Assembly: GCA_010092805.1 (NCBI GenBank)
Contig: JAADYY010000625.1
Coordinates: forward strand, 1-8,662
Source: Chloroflexota bacterium
GTDB lineage: Bacteria > Chloroflexota > Anaerolineae > Aggregatilineales > Phototrophicaceae
Reading direction: 5' to 3'
DNA: 8,662 nt
Below, piece by piece: positions 1 to 7,250 of the stretch. Position numbers and translations under genes: made by a program. The notes under the pieces were generated by a model. That model did no database searches. It saw nothing but the letters and a program-made list of their open reading frames with translations, and had not been told where the DNA came from. Numbering within the stretch: the first letter of the stretch is position 1; each line of letters starts with the position of its first letter.

Positions 1-852
1 ATCACGAAATTCATTGTGCTGGTCGGTGAGGATGAGGGCGCGGTTGCCGCCTATCTAAATCAGTATTGGGTGCCGAATGCTTCTGTTCAATTCGTCATCC
101 AATCAAACAAGCAGAGTCTCACGGCGGCGTTGGCGGCGGTTGTACCGCTTTGTCCGGACTCATTTTTGCTGACGACCTATAAAAGTTTCTTGCATCCCCA
201 TTACCCGGAGCGGTTGCTGCGGCAGCAGGCCGACACCCACGCCTCGTTGCAACTGACTGCAACGCTCAGGCCCCTCTCGCAGTCCTCGCGGCGCTATTTC
301 GCCCACTTGAGTGATCAAACCGTCACCGCCATCAGCGATCAGCGCCCGGCGGTGCGTGCCAGCTTGATCCTGGCTGAAACAGCGGTGTGCGGCCCAGCGT
401 TTGCCGAATACATTGCGGCGCAGCCTATTTATGAGACCAGCCCAGCCAACCGCGAGCTGATGCCTATCTTTCGCGCTTATGTGCGCAAACATCGGGATGT
501 GTTTGTCTCGCAGACCGCATGGACGTTACAAGTCGAGACCGACAGCGATCTGTTCACATTGAATAAGCAGCTTCTTGACGAAGATTATGATGCGCATATG
601 CTCAGCGAGCTGCCGTCGTCGGCCCAGGTTATTCCGCCGGTGCGCATCGATCCGCGTGTCAGTGTGGGCCAAAACGTCGTGATTGGCCCCTATGTCTACC
701 TCGAAAGCGGGTGCAGCGTTGGGCGCGGTGCGGTTGTGCGCAAAGCGCTGATCCTGCAGAAGGTCATCGTGCCGCCGGACACCTCGATCACGGATGCGAT
801 TGTGGCTACGCGCGCGCACATCGATCTAACGACCGATATTCCCCTCACATAG
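1..852 (+). CDS. Sugar nucleotidyltransferase-like protein with C-terminal beta-helix (5' partial)
   Basis: The frame is open to the left edge (ITKFIVLVGEDEG...), so the start and the N-terminal G-G-x-G-T-R nucleotide-binding loop lie outside the window; the GTG at 16 is probably internal. What remains resembles the second half of an NDP-sugar pyrophosphorylase: a V-Q-F-V-I-Q strand (residues 29-34), a T-A-A-L-A-A helix, a FLLTTY strand, and a W-x-L-x-V-x-T-x-x-D-L segment (about 184-194) like the W-x-D-I-G-T-x-x-D-L block of RmlA/GlmU-type enzymes. From about residue 210 a left-handed beta-helix follows (IDPRVSVGQNVVIGPYV). Members normally join a nucleoside triphosphate and a sugar 1-phosphate. 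The Asp usually ending the FLLTTY strand (the metal-binding G-D) is absent, so activity is uncertain. Family call is fairly secure; substrate cannot be told. It stops 101 bases before the LysM genes. Confidence 0.72.
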   Translation: MTKFIVLVGEDEGAVAAYLNQYWVPNASVQFVIQSNKQSLTAALAAVVPLCPDSFLLTTYKSFLHPHYPERLLRQQADTHASLQLTATLRPLSQSSRRYFAHLSDQTVTAISDQRPAVRASLILAETAVCGPAFAEYIAAQPIYETSPANRELMPIFRAYVRKHRDVFVSQTAWTLQVETDSDLFTLNKQLLDEDYDAHMLSELPSSAQVIPPVRIDPRVSVGQNVVIGPYVYLESGCSVGRGAVVRKALILQKVIVPPDTSITDAIVATRAHIDLTTDIPLT

Positions 853-897
853 CCGCGCAGGTTGGCGGTGTAATGGCGCGCGCGTCCGGGGGTTCAC

Positions 898-931
898 TTG
901 CGTCACGGCGGCTGTTATTTTACAGTGTAAT
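898..931 (+). promoter_or_regulatory. Candidate sigma-70-like promoter for the LysM gene pair
   Basis: TTGCGT at 898-903 and TACAGT at 921-926 are 17 bases apart, with TGTAAT overlapping just downstream. The match to consensus is partial (3/6 and 4/6). Transcription would start near 933, giving a leader of about 20 bases containing the ribosome site at 941-949. The rest of the gap between 853 and 953 is GC-rich and shows no convincing terminator. Confidence 0.3.
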
Positions 932-940
932 CCACGCATG

Positions 941-949
941 GTGAGGGAG
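941..949 (+). promoter_or_regulatory. Ribosome binding site deciding a TTG start
   Basis: GTGAGGGAG ends 4 bases before the TTG at 954; its GAGG core lies 7 bases upstream. The nearby ATG at 938 is in a different frame and meets a stop after ten codons, so the TTG is the best start. Confidence 0.6.
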
Positions 950-953
950 TCTG

Positions 954-2363
954 TTGTCTCAAGCCTTTAAGATCTGTCCCATATGCGCTACCACAGCGCC
1001 GCGCAACGCAGCGCTGTGCAGCAACTGCGGTACATCACTCGCGGATGTCAAGCCGTCGCAGCAAGATGCACCGTCCAATCAAATCAAGGCACATCCCTAT
1101 GACCACCGCTATGGTGAGGCGGATTTGCTTGAAACGGAGCTGCATCGTCGCGGCGAGGGGGTTGTTTTTGGGGGCATCGTTCTCGTGATGGCCCTGCTGT
1201 GCGGGGTGACAATTTTGTTCGCGGCCCCGCCGCTGCTCGATGTGGTGGGCGGTTTGGCGAACGCAACCCCATCGCCGCCGCCGAATGCCGCCAGCGCGCC
1301 GGGCAGCGCGCCCACCTTCCCGGCGCTGGGTGAAGGAATTCCAGGCGCATCAGCGACTGCGACGCGCGCGCTGCCCACCAACACGCCGCCGCCGACCCAG
1401 GTCATGGCGACGGTCACACTTGCCCCACCGACCGCAACGATCACGCCAACGCCCGGCCCATGTACGCAGGAAGTCCGTCCAGGGGATACGCTGGTGAGCA
1501 TGGCTTCGCGCTGTGGGCATCGTGATTGGGGCATCATTGATGTGATTCTTGAACTGAATGACTCTATTGACGAACCCGAGTCACTGCAAATCGGCCAGCA
1601 AATCGTGATCCCATGGCCAACGCCAACCTTCGATCCGAACGCTTTGCCAACGCCGAATGAGGACACCAGCAGTGCGGCGGTGGTCGTCGATGCCGCATCT
1701 CTGGGCTTTCTGCCGACCGTAGCAACCGACGATGGCCCACCCTCACCGACACCGACCGAAACGCTGCTGCCGGGCGTGATGTGGCACACGGTGCAAAGCG
1801 GCGAGACTATGGATGCGTTGGCATTCCGGTACAATGCCGGGGCCGAAGTCTTGTCGCAGCTCAACCCGGAAATCACGTTTTCGCAGTGCGATTTCGGTGA
1901 ATTCACCGGTGGGGAAACCTGCGAGGTGATCTTGCGCGTTGGGCAGCGGGTGCGGGTGCCTGCGCCCACGCCGCTGCCGACCTTAGTGCCGACGCTTTCC
2001 GGCAGCGAGACACCCACCCCAAGCCCAACAGCGACGTTTAACGCACCGAGCCTCACCAGCCCGCAAGACCGGCGGCTGTTCCGCAGCAGCGAACGGGTCA
2101 CGTTGCGCTGGATACCCACCGGCACCCTGGGGCCGCGCGAAGTTTACCGCGTGTGGGTTGATGACCTCACCAGCGGGCGATCTTATACCGACGATACGAC
2201 GGAGCCAGCCTACGTTCTGCCTACGGAATGGCAGGGATCGGGGGTGGGGCGCTATGATTATCGGTGGCGAATCAGCGTCGTCAATCTCGACAACGCAGCA
2301 ACGCCGATATTCACCACAAGCGCGTGGACTTTTGCCTGGGAAGGGGCAGGGGTAGGGAACTGA
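954..2363 (+). CDS. Zinc-ribbon, single-pass membrane protein with two LysM domains
   Basis: 469 residues with a TTG start chosen from the ribosome site. Order of parts: zinc ribbon with two CxxC pairs (C8/C11, C22/C25); a charged stretch; one membrane helix (about 70-92) preceded by R65-R66, predicting N-in/C-out; a Thr-Pro linker (about 104-168); LysM 1 (about 170-220, with VRPGDTL and LQIGQQIVIP); a second linker; LysM 2 (about 277-336, with VQSGETM and GQRVRVP); a Thr-Pro linker; and a C-terminal beta-sandwich, fibronectin III-like (about 362-464, W-V-D-D-L and Y-R-W-R-I-S-V-V). LysM modules bind N-acetylglucosamine polymers such as peptidoglycan, so the exported part probably holds the cell wall while the zinc ribbon stays in the cytoplasm. 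LysM 2 carries C312 and C323, a possible disulfide. No enzymatic domain is visible. It is paralogous to, and nearly abuts, the next gene. Domain layout is well supported; biological role is unknown. Confidence 0.85.
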   Translation: MSQAFKICPICATTAPRNAALCSNCGTSLADVKPSQQDAPSNQIKAHPYDHRYGEADLLETELHRRGEGVVFGGIVLVMALLCGVTILFAAPPLLDVVGGLANATPSPPPNAASAPGSAPTFPALGEGIPGASATATRALPTNTPPPTQVMATVTLAPPTATITPTPGPCTQEVRPGDTLVSMASRCGHRDWGIIDVILELNDSIDEPESLQIGQQIVIPWPTPTFDPNALPTPNEDTSSAAVVVDAASLGFLPTVATDDGPPSPTPTETLLPGVMWHTVQSGETMDALAFRYNAGAEVLSQLNPEITFSQCDFGEFTGGETCEVILRVGQRVRVPAPTPLPTLVPTLSGSETPTPSPTATFNAPSLTSPQDRRLFRSSERVTLRWIPTGTLGPREVYRVWVDDLTSGRSYTDDTTEPAYVLPTEWQGSGVGRYDYRWRISVVNLDNAATPIFTTSAWTFAWEGAGVGN

Positions 2364-2364
2364 T

Positions 2365-3519
2365 ATGGGGTCAACGGAATCGACATGGACGCAAGGTGTC
2401 CTGCTGATCATCGGAGCACTGTTCGGCACCGTGCTGCTGACGGGCTGCGAACTGGCGCAGCGCCCGATCGGGGGGCCGACGCCACAACTGTTAACGGTTG
2501 AACCGCTGCCAACGGACACGCCGTCTGAGCTGCCACCTTCCGCAACACAGGCGGCATCAGTCACACCGACCGGCACACCGTCGCGTACCCCGACCCTACA
2601 GCTCGTGCTTGCCACTGATTTACCCACAGCCACACTGCCGCCGGTCTCGCCGACTGCCACCATCGAACCGACATCGCTATACTGGGAATATACCATTCGG
2701 GATGGTGATGTCTTGTTGGGCATCATCGCACGTCCGCCCTTTAACTATAGCGATGCCTTTGTCATCGACCAGATCGTGACGCTGAATCCGAATATCGCTA
2801 GCGCTGATCAGCTGCCTGGCGCTGGTTCGGTGATTCTAATCCCGAAGCCAACGCTGGCACCGACCGATCCTGGTCGTGAACTGACGCTCACGGCGCAGCC
2901 GCCAAATTTTCGCCGGCTGCCGGATGCCCTGTCGCAACCCACCGCCGAGATCACGGTCGCACCCGGCGATACGATCCTGGGGATCACGGGCCGGTACGAC
3001 ACCACGCTCAACCTGATGGCGACCCTCAATCCAGCGCTCAATTTTGGCGGCTGCGATTTCAACAACCGCAGCGGCGGCCCAGACTGCGATCCAGGGATTG
3101 TCGAGGGGCAGGTGGTCAACGTACCGCTGCCAACGCCGACGCCGACGCTTTCGCCAACGTTTTCGGGCAGCGAGACGCCAACGCCGACCCCAACGTACCC
3201 CGCACCGATGGTTGTCTCGCCACCGGAATCTGGCCTTGCGCCGGCAATGACTTTCCAATTGAATTGGGTCAGTGTGGGTATGCTGCAGCCAGACGAGTAT
3301 TACTTCGTTCAGGTTGACGATCTCACGGTGGAGGGCGTCGAGCATCAGGACATCACGCGCCGCACCGCTTATGAGCTGCCGGAGTCACTGATACCCACTG
3401 ATGGCGTTGCACACGACATTCGCTGGCGGGTTTCTGTGGTCTCGCTGGACAGTCAGGGGCGCGTCGGGTTCGTTGGGGCGCGCGGCGCTTGGCGCTCCTT
3501 CCGGTGGGCGAGCCGCTGA
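2365..3519 (+). CDS. LysM-domain lipoprotein, paralogue of the upstream gene
   Basis: 384 residues. The ATG lies one base after the previous stop, and a stop at 2353-2355 excludes any earlier start; a weak GGGTAGGG precedes it, so translation is probably coupled to the upstream gene. A hydrophobic segment (about 11-26) ends in lipobox LLTGC, giving a lipidated C28. The n-region has no Lys or Arg and carries E5, which is unusual for a signal peptide. Then follow a Thr-Pro linker, LysM 1 (about 107-160, YTIRDGDVLLGI), LysM 2 (about 195-254, VAPGDTILGI and GQVVNVP), another Thr-Pro linker and a beta-sandwich (about 280-382). LysM 2 has C230 and C241 with the same spacing and C-D-F context as C312/C323 of the neighbour. 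It presumably sits on the outer face of the membrane and binds wall glycan; a joint complex with the neighbour is inference. It ends 15 bases from the convergent mutL. Confidence 0.84.
   Translation: MGSTESTWTQGVLLIIGALFGTVLLTGCELAQRPIGGPTPQLLTVEPLPTDTPSELPPSATQAASVTPTGTPSRTPTLQLVLATDLPTATLPPVSPTATIEPTSLYWEYTIRDGDVLLGIIARPPFNYSDAFVIDQIVTLNPNIASADQLPGAGSVILIPKPTLAPTDPGRELTLTAQPPNFRRLPDALSQPTAEITVAPGDTILGITGRYDTTLNLMATLNPALNFGGCDFNNRSGGPDCDPGIVEGQVVNVPLPTPTPTLSPTFSGSETPTPTPTYPAPMVVSPPESGLAPAMTFQLNWVSVGMLQPDEYYFVQVDDLTVEGVEHQDITRRTAYELPESLIPTDGVAHDIRWRVSVVSLDSQGRVGFVGARGAWRSFRWASR
3128..3197 (+). repeat. Low-complexity Thr-Pro coding repeat
   Basis: CCAACGCCGACGCCGACG (3130-3147) and CCAACGCCGACCCCAACG (3178-3195) are near-copies encoding Thr-Pro repeats around a G-S-E-T-P-T-P segment. 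The 11-base string GGCAGCGAGAC at 3166-3176 also occurs at 2001-2011 in the upstream paralogue at the matching place. It is a linker of the extracytoplasmic protein. Confidence 0.6.
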
Positions 3520-3534
3520 GTGTCGCTGAGGCTT

Positions 3535-5325
3535 TCAGATGCGCCCAAATTCACGGGCGAGCTGGTCGCTGCTCATGTGCAGCAGCGTCGGGCGTCCGTG
3601 CGGGCAGGATAACGGCGACTGGCAGCGCTCAAGCTGGCGAATCAGGCTCTGCATCTGATCGTAGTTGAGCACCTGCCCGGCTTTGACGGCGGCCTGTTTG
3701 CACACCCGCAAGATGATCTTATCTTCGATGGACGCTTGGCCGGGGGTATGCCCATGCTCAAGGTCGTCGATGACCCCAGCGATCACTTCCAGGGGGTCGC
3801 TGTCGGCGAGCATCGCTGGAACGCTGCGAATGACGAAAATGTTTGGCCCAAACGGTTCCAGCGTGAAGCCGAAACTGCTCAGCAACGTCAAGCGCTCCTC
3901 GATGAGTTGCGCTTCGTGCGGCGCAACTTGAATCGTCTGCGCGGCAAGTGTGTACTGGCTGATCGTTTCTTGCTGGTGGTAGGCGCTCATGAACTGCTCA
4001 TAGAGAATCCGCTCATGGGCCGCGTGCTGATCGATCAAGTATAACCCGGCTGGCCCCTCCGCAATGATGTAGCTGGCGCTCACCTGCCCAATCACGCGTA
4101 ACATGGGCAGCGTTCGTGGCTGCGCAGGGGCTTGCGGCCCGGCGGGGATCGCGGTGGGGTCGGTTGTCCCCCGCGCGCTGGTATCCGCTTCAGCGGGGCG
4201 CGCGTATTGCTGCGTGTGCCGACCTGGATCGTCCATGTGCATATCGAGCGTCATCTGTTTGGTGCGTTCGGTGCGGTACCAATCGGCGCTGTGGCTGTGT
4301 GACGGATCATGCCGACCGCGTCGCAGCGTGGGCGTCTGCGCCTGGTCGATCACGGCGCGGCGGACAGCGCGCTGCACTGCCGCAAACACCTTATCAGGCT
4401 GCCGGAAGCGCACCTCCGCCTTGGTTGGGTGAACGTTGACATCCACCTCCGCCGGCGGCATCTGGATCATCAATACAGCGATGGGGTAGCGGCCCGTCAT
4501 CAGCAGCGTATGATAGGCCTGAACGACGGCGTATGTGAGACTGGTATCCTGAATCCAGCGTCCGTTCACGAACAAGGTGATCCGTGTGCGGTCGGCGCGG
4601 CTGAGGCTGGGTGCCGAAGTGAAGCCGTAGACAGCGATGTCCTCCTGAGGATCATCGACTTCGAGCATGTGCTTTGTGTGATCGAGGCCGATGGCGGCGG
4701 CGACAACATCAATGAGGCTGCCGGTACCCAACGTACGGAAAAGCTCGCGCCCGTCCTGTTCAAGCGTGAAGCGCACTTGCGGATAGGCCATGGCGTAGCG
4801 CGTGACGACTGTGGCGATCTGGCGTTTTTCGGTGGTCTCTTTTTTGAGGAACTTCAGGCGTGCTGGCGTATTGAAGAACAAATTCTCAACCGCGATGACG
4901 GTACCAGCCGGTGCGCCGACAGGCTGCTGCTGGGTAATTTGCCCGGCTTCAAGGTGGAGCAGCGCGCCGGCGGCGTCGTTTGCGTGGCGTGTAGTCATCG
5001 TTAAGTGGCTCACCGAAGCGATGCTCGCCAGGGCTTCGCCGCGAAAGCCGAGGGTCTCGATGCGGTACAGGTCATCGATAGTTGCGAGTTTGCTAGTGGC
5101 ATGGCGCGCGAACGCGGTCTCCACTTCGTTCACGGGGATGCCGCAGCCATCGTCGCTGATCTGAATACTGCGGCGGCCATCGCCCTGCACGGCAACTTTG
5201 ATGGTCGTCGCCCCCGCGTCGATAGCATTTTCGATCAGCTCTTTCACCACAGCCGCCGGGCGCTCGACGACTTCACCCGCTGCGATTTGCGCAACGATGG
5301 GTTCAGGCAGAATCCGAATCGGCAT
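3535..5325 (-). CDS. mutL: DNA mismatch repair endonuclease MutL
   Basis: 596 residues from the ATG at 5325, chosen because the family begins MPIRILPEPIVAQIAAGEVV and GTGAGGA lies 7 bases upstream; an in-frame ATG at 5382 would add 19 atypical residues. MutL couples mismatch recognition by MutS to strand incision. The N-terminal GHKL ATPase shows IENAIDAG (31-38), DDGCGI (58-63), GFRGEAL (93-99) and the GT...FFNTPARLKFL block (141-160); NVHPTK (297-302) closes the transducer domain. A polar linker (about 330-400) joins the C-terminal dimerisation domain. That domain has the endonuclease signature DQHAAHERILYE (432-443), C542-K543 and CPHGRP (574-579), so it is the nicking type, as in organisms without MutH. 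Length is normal. No mutS is in the window. It lies downstream of the kinase on the same strand. Confidence 0.97.
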   Translation of the reverse strand: MPIRILPEPIVAQIAAGEVVERPAAVVKELIENAIDAGATTIKVAVQGDGRRSIQISDDGCGIPVNEVETAFARHATSKLATIDDLYRIETLGFRGEALASIASVSHLTMTTRHANDAAGALLHLEAGQITQQQPVGAPAGTVIAVENLFFNTPARLKFLKKETTEKRQIATVVTRYAMAYPQVRFTLEQDGRELFRTLGTGSLIDVVAAAIGLDHTKHMLEVDDPQEDIAVYGFTSAPSLSRADRTRITLFVNGRWIQDTSLTYAVVQAYHTLLMTGRYPIAVLMIQMPPAEVDVNVHPTKAEVRFRQPDKVFAAVQRAVRRAVIDQAQTPTLRRGRHDPSHSHSADWYRTERTKQMTLDMHMDDPGRHTQQYARPAEADTSARGTTDPTAIPAGPQAPAQPRTLPMLRVIGQVSASYIIAEGPAGLYLIDQHAAHERILYEQFMSAYHQQETISQYTLAAQTIQVAPHEAQLIEERLTLLSSFGFTLEPFGPNIFVIRSVPAMLADSDPLEVIAGVIDDLEHGHTPGQASIEDKIILRVCKQAAVKAGQVLNYDQMQSLIRQLERCQSPLSCPHGRPTLLHMSSDQLAREFGRI

Positions 5326-5332
5326 GATGAAA

Positions 5333-5339
5333 TCCTCAC
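5333..5339 (-). promoter_or_regulatory. mutL ribosome binding site
   Basis: Read on the minus strand, GTGAGGA lies 7 bases before the ATG at 5325. It fixes the mutL start and rejects the ATG at 5382. Confidence 0.65.
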
Positions 5340-5344
5340 GCGAA

Positions 5345-5376
5345 CGGCGTCTGTCGCATACAGGCAGCAGACGCCG
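5345..5376. repeat. 9-bp perfect inverted repeat in the mutL leader
   Basis: CGGCGTCTG (5345-5353) and CAGACGCCG (5368-5376) are exact reverse complements around a 14-base spacer. In the mutL mRNA this could form a GC-rich hairpin ending 5 bases before the ribosome site. No T-run follows on the minus strand, so it is not a classical intrinsic terminator for the kinase gene. It could be an operator, an mRNA structure affecting mutL translation, or chance. Confidence 0.5.
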
Positions 5377-5402
5377 AAACATTTATTCTATTCGAGATAT
5401 GT

Positions 5403-5431
5403 ATGGTACTGTGTGTGCGGCGGACTTGCAA
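5403..5431 (-). promoter_or_regulatory. Candidate mutL promoter
   Basis: On the minus strand TTGCAA (5431-5426) and TACCAT (5408-5403) are 17 bases apart, each matching the sigma-70 consensus at 4 of 6 positions. It lies just downstream of the kinase stop and upstream of the inverted repeat. This would let mutL be expressed separately from the kinase across the 116-base gap. Confidence 0.3.
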
Positions 5432-5441
5432 TGGTGACTGG

Positions 5442-6974
5442 TCAGTTTTCGGGGACGAGCAGATTCGGCCCAACCAACGGGATACTGATGGTGAACATAC
5501 TGCCTTTGCCGAGTTCACTTTCGACCCAGGCATCGCCGCCGTGCCGTTGCGCCACACTCTTGACGATGAACAAGCCCAACCCCGTCCCCTTGATTTTCTT
5601 GTACTCTTCGCGGGGGATGCGGCTGTGCCGCTTGAATAAGCGGCTCTGGTGCTCTGCGCTGATACCGAGGCCGTTATCACGCACCGCGACATAAATGTGC
5701 TTATCTCGGCACTCGACCATGGCATCGATGTGACCGCCGTCTGGTGTGTACTTGATGGCGTTATCGACCAGATTGTAAATCGCCCGTTCCAGCATATTCG
5801 TGTCCGCGTTGATCACGGGCACATTATCCCCAGCGACCACCGCAAGCGTCAGTTCCTGCTTTTCGGCGGGAATCAGATAGTTATCGACAATCCGGTTGAC
5901 AATATCCACCAGATCGCATTGACTGCGCGTCATCTCGTAAAAGCCCGTTTCCGGGTCGAAACGCCCCGCATCTTGAATGTTATCGACCAGCGCCGTGATC
6001 TGCGCGATGCCCGCCAGAATCTTCTCGATGAAGTGGGTCTGTTTCTCATTGAGTTCGCCGACCAACTGCAACTCCAACATGCTGGCAAACCCCTGCATGG
6101 AAGTCAGGGGTGAGCGGAGGTCGTGTGTCACGTTGCGCATAAACTCATTTTGATTCGTGTTGAGTTTCTTAAACTGTGTGATGTCACGCAGAGCCAGCAC
6201 CCGGCTCTGCAGGCCAGCGGTATCATCAAGCGCGCGCACATGCGGAATGAACGTCTCGCCATCGTCATTCGACCATTCTGTGAGCGCCTCCTGACCTTCG
6301 ACAAAACGCAGGAGGTCATCGGCCTGCACCAGATCACGCAGCGGCTTACCCACAGCTTGCCCCGCATTCACCCGGAACACTTTCTCGGCTGCCGGATTGA
6401 GGGTCACAATCGACGACCGCGCATCGAACACAATGATCGGGTCGTTGATGCTGCTCAGCAGGGCGTCGGTGAACCGCTCCGCTAACCCCATACGCACATT
6501 GACATCAGCCTGCTTGAGTGCCGTCATCAAGCATTCCGCTAGCACTGTCAGGTGCGCTTCGATTTCCGACTTGAGTTGGAACGGGCCATCGAAGCCAAGG
6601 GCCAATCCAGCCGGTAGAGGGCTTTCGCCGCTGTTTCTATCGTCTACGCCGAACGCCGCAACGATCCATTCTGGATGCAGCGTCGTGAAAGCCGTCGGCA
6701 GCGCTGGGTTGTGATGAATGCCGGCACCGAGTGCGGTGATGTCAATGAGCGACAGCTCAGGCGGCATGTGGCTGTTCATGGGCTGTTTGCTAACTTGCTC
6801 GATTAGGGTTGTACGCTCGCTGAAGAGGAGTGCAGTCGCCGCGCTGGTCGCGCGCAGCGCAGCCTGCATGATCAAGCGAGCGACTCTTTCGACATCGGTG
6901 TTGGTGGCGAGGGCATGCAGGATGTCGCGTAAGGTGGTCGCCTCGTCATAGCCGCGCTGGGTGTCCACATGCAT
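5442..6974 (-). CDS. Soluble GAF-like/PAS sensor histidine kinase
   Basis: 510 residues from the ATG at 6974; a GTG at 6989 is also in frame but is part of the GTGAGGG ribosome site, so the ATG is preferred. It has no membrane helix, so it acts in the cytoplasm. Residues about 11-157 look like a divergent GAF domain (weakest call). A PAS domain follows (about 166-267; NDPIIVFDARSSIVTLNPAAEKVF, ending VLALRDITQFKK). The HisKA dimerisation domain has the phosphoacceptor H284 in NVTHDLRSPL. The HATPase domain has its N box at N401-N405 (NLVDNAIKYT), G1 DNGLGI (433-438), F447 and G2 GTGLGLF (463-469). Such kinases autophosphorylate on His and pass the phosphate to a receiver Asp. No receiver or output domain is fused. 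The divergent neighbour at 7251 encodes an intact receiver and is the obvious candidate partner, by position only. The input signal is unknown. Confidence 0.92.
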   Translation of the reverse strand: MHVDTQRGYDEATTLRDILHALATNTDVERVARLIMQAALRATSAATALLFSERTTLIEQVSKQPMNSHMPPELSLIDITALGAGIHHNPALPTAFTTLHPEWIVAAFGVDDRNSGESPLPAGLALGFDGPFQLKSEIEAHLTVLAECLMTALKQADVNVRMGLAERFTDALLSSINDPIIVFDARSSIVTLNPAAEKVFRVNAGQAVGKPLRDLVQADDLLRFVEGQEALTEWSNDDGETFIPHVRALDDTAGLQSRVLALRDITQFKKLNTNQNEFMRNVTHDLRSPLTSMQGFASMLELQLVGELNEKQTHFIEKILAGIAQITALVDNIQDAGRFDPETGFYEMTRSQCDLVDIVNRIVDNYLIPAEKQELTLAVVAGDNVPVINADTNMLERAIYNLVDNAIKYTPDGGHIDAMVECRDKHIYVAVRDNGLGISAEHQSRLFKRHSRIPREEYKKIKGTGLGLFIVKSVAQRHGGDAWVESELGKGSMFTISIPLVGPNLLVPEN

Positions 6975-6982
6975 TCCCACAA

Positions 6983-6989
6983 CCCTCAC
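6983..6989 (-). promoter_or_regulatory. Kinase ribosome binding site
   Basis: On the minus strand GTGAGGG (6989-6983) lies 8 bases before the ATG at 6974. An in-frame stop at 6992-6990 limits the frame, and the only earlier start, GTG at 6989, overlaps this site and would have none of its own. Confidence 0.6.
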
Positions 6990-7045
6990 TCATCTTTGCT
7001 CAACGCCCCAAGGGCAAAGCGCTTCTTTGGTGCCTAGTCAATACC

Positions 7046-7075
7046 ATTATACTGATCTCTCGTATTTGGGCGCAA
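7046..7075 (-). promoter_or_regulatory. Kinase promoter with a perfect -10 box
   Basis: On the minus strand TATAAT (7051-7046) matches the -10 consensus exactly. TTGCGC (7075-7070) is 18 bases upstream and a partial -35. Transcription would start near 7039, leaving a leader of about 65 bases. That leader contains a weak CTTTGC/GCAAAG inverted repeat (6994-6999 and 7014-7019) just upstream of the ribosome site. Confidence 0.5.
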
Positions 7076-7223
7076 ACGAAGATTCTGGTATGGGGTGAGG
7101 ATTCTTTGCATGTGCGCGGCGCGGCGCGTTCAACCGATCATTAGCCTTGTGCTATTCTTTATTTTCCCAACCGTTCGCTTGCTTGCACCCACTATTCATT
7201 CATGCTAAACTTGCATCATCAAC

Positions 7224-7250
7224 TATACAATCCCGAACAGTGTCCCGAAC
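7224..7250 (+). promoter_or_regulatory. Start-proximal -10-like box and tandem repeat before the receiver-ATPase gene
   Basis: TATACAAT (7224-7231) resembles a -10 element but has no good -35. It runs into two copies of TCCCGAAC (7231-7238 and 7243-7250), 12 bases apart, the second ending at the ATG. A start from this box would leave a leader of only about 12 bases. No Shine-Dalgarno is visible. The other part of this divergent intergenic region (about 7080-7220) is AT-richer with one GC-rich patch near 7112-7130 and holds no gene I can support. Confidence 0.3.

Noticed and set aside
853..940. Terminator or small RNA between the nucleotidyltransferase and LysM genes
   Set aside because: Only a 4-bp CTGT/ACAG stem and GC-rich simple sequence are visible; neither supports a call.
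1109..2125. Long open frame (338 codons) on the minus strand, antisense to the first LysM gene
   Set aside because: Its Val/Gly/Ser-rich translation mirrors Thr-Pro codons on the other strand, has no domain I recognise, and the + strand gene has clear domains.
1983..2726. Minus-strand open frame of 247 codons spanning the junction of the two LysM genes
   Set aside because: Same composition artefact; it crosses two well-supported genes and has no recognisable motif.
5326..5382. A 19-residue N-terminal extension of MutL from the ATG at 5382
   Set aside because: MutL proteins begin at the MPIRILP-type start, a good ribosome site precedes 5325, and the extension is encoded by the inverted-repeat leader.
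4309..5694. Two consecutive plus-strand open frames antisense to mutL and the kinase
   Set aside because: They lie opposite conserved MutL and HATPase motifs and their translations show no family features.
6975..6989. GTG start at 6989 for the kinase
   Set aside because: It overlaps the GTGAGGG ribosome site of the ATG at 6974 and directly follows an in-frame stop, leaving no ribosome site for itself.
6946..6993. A 15-codon minus-strand reading frame from the ATG at 6993 as a leader peptide
   Set aside because: It overlaps the kinase start in another frame, has no clear ribosome site, and its sequence carries no attenuator-like codon run.
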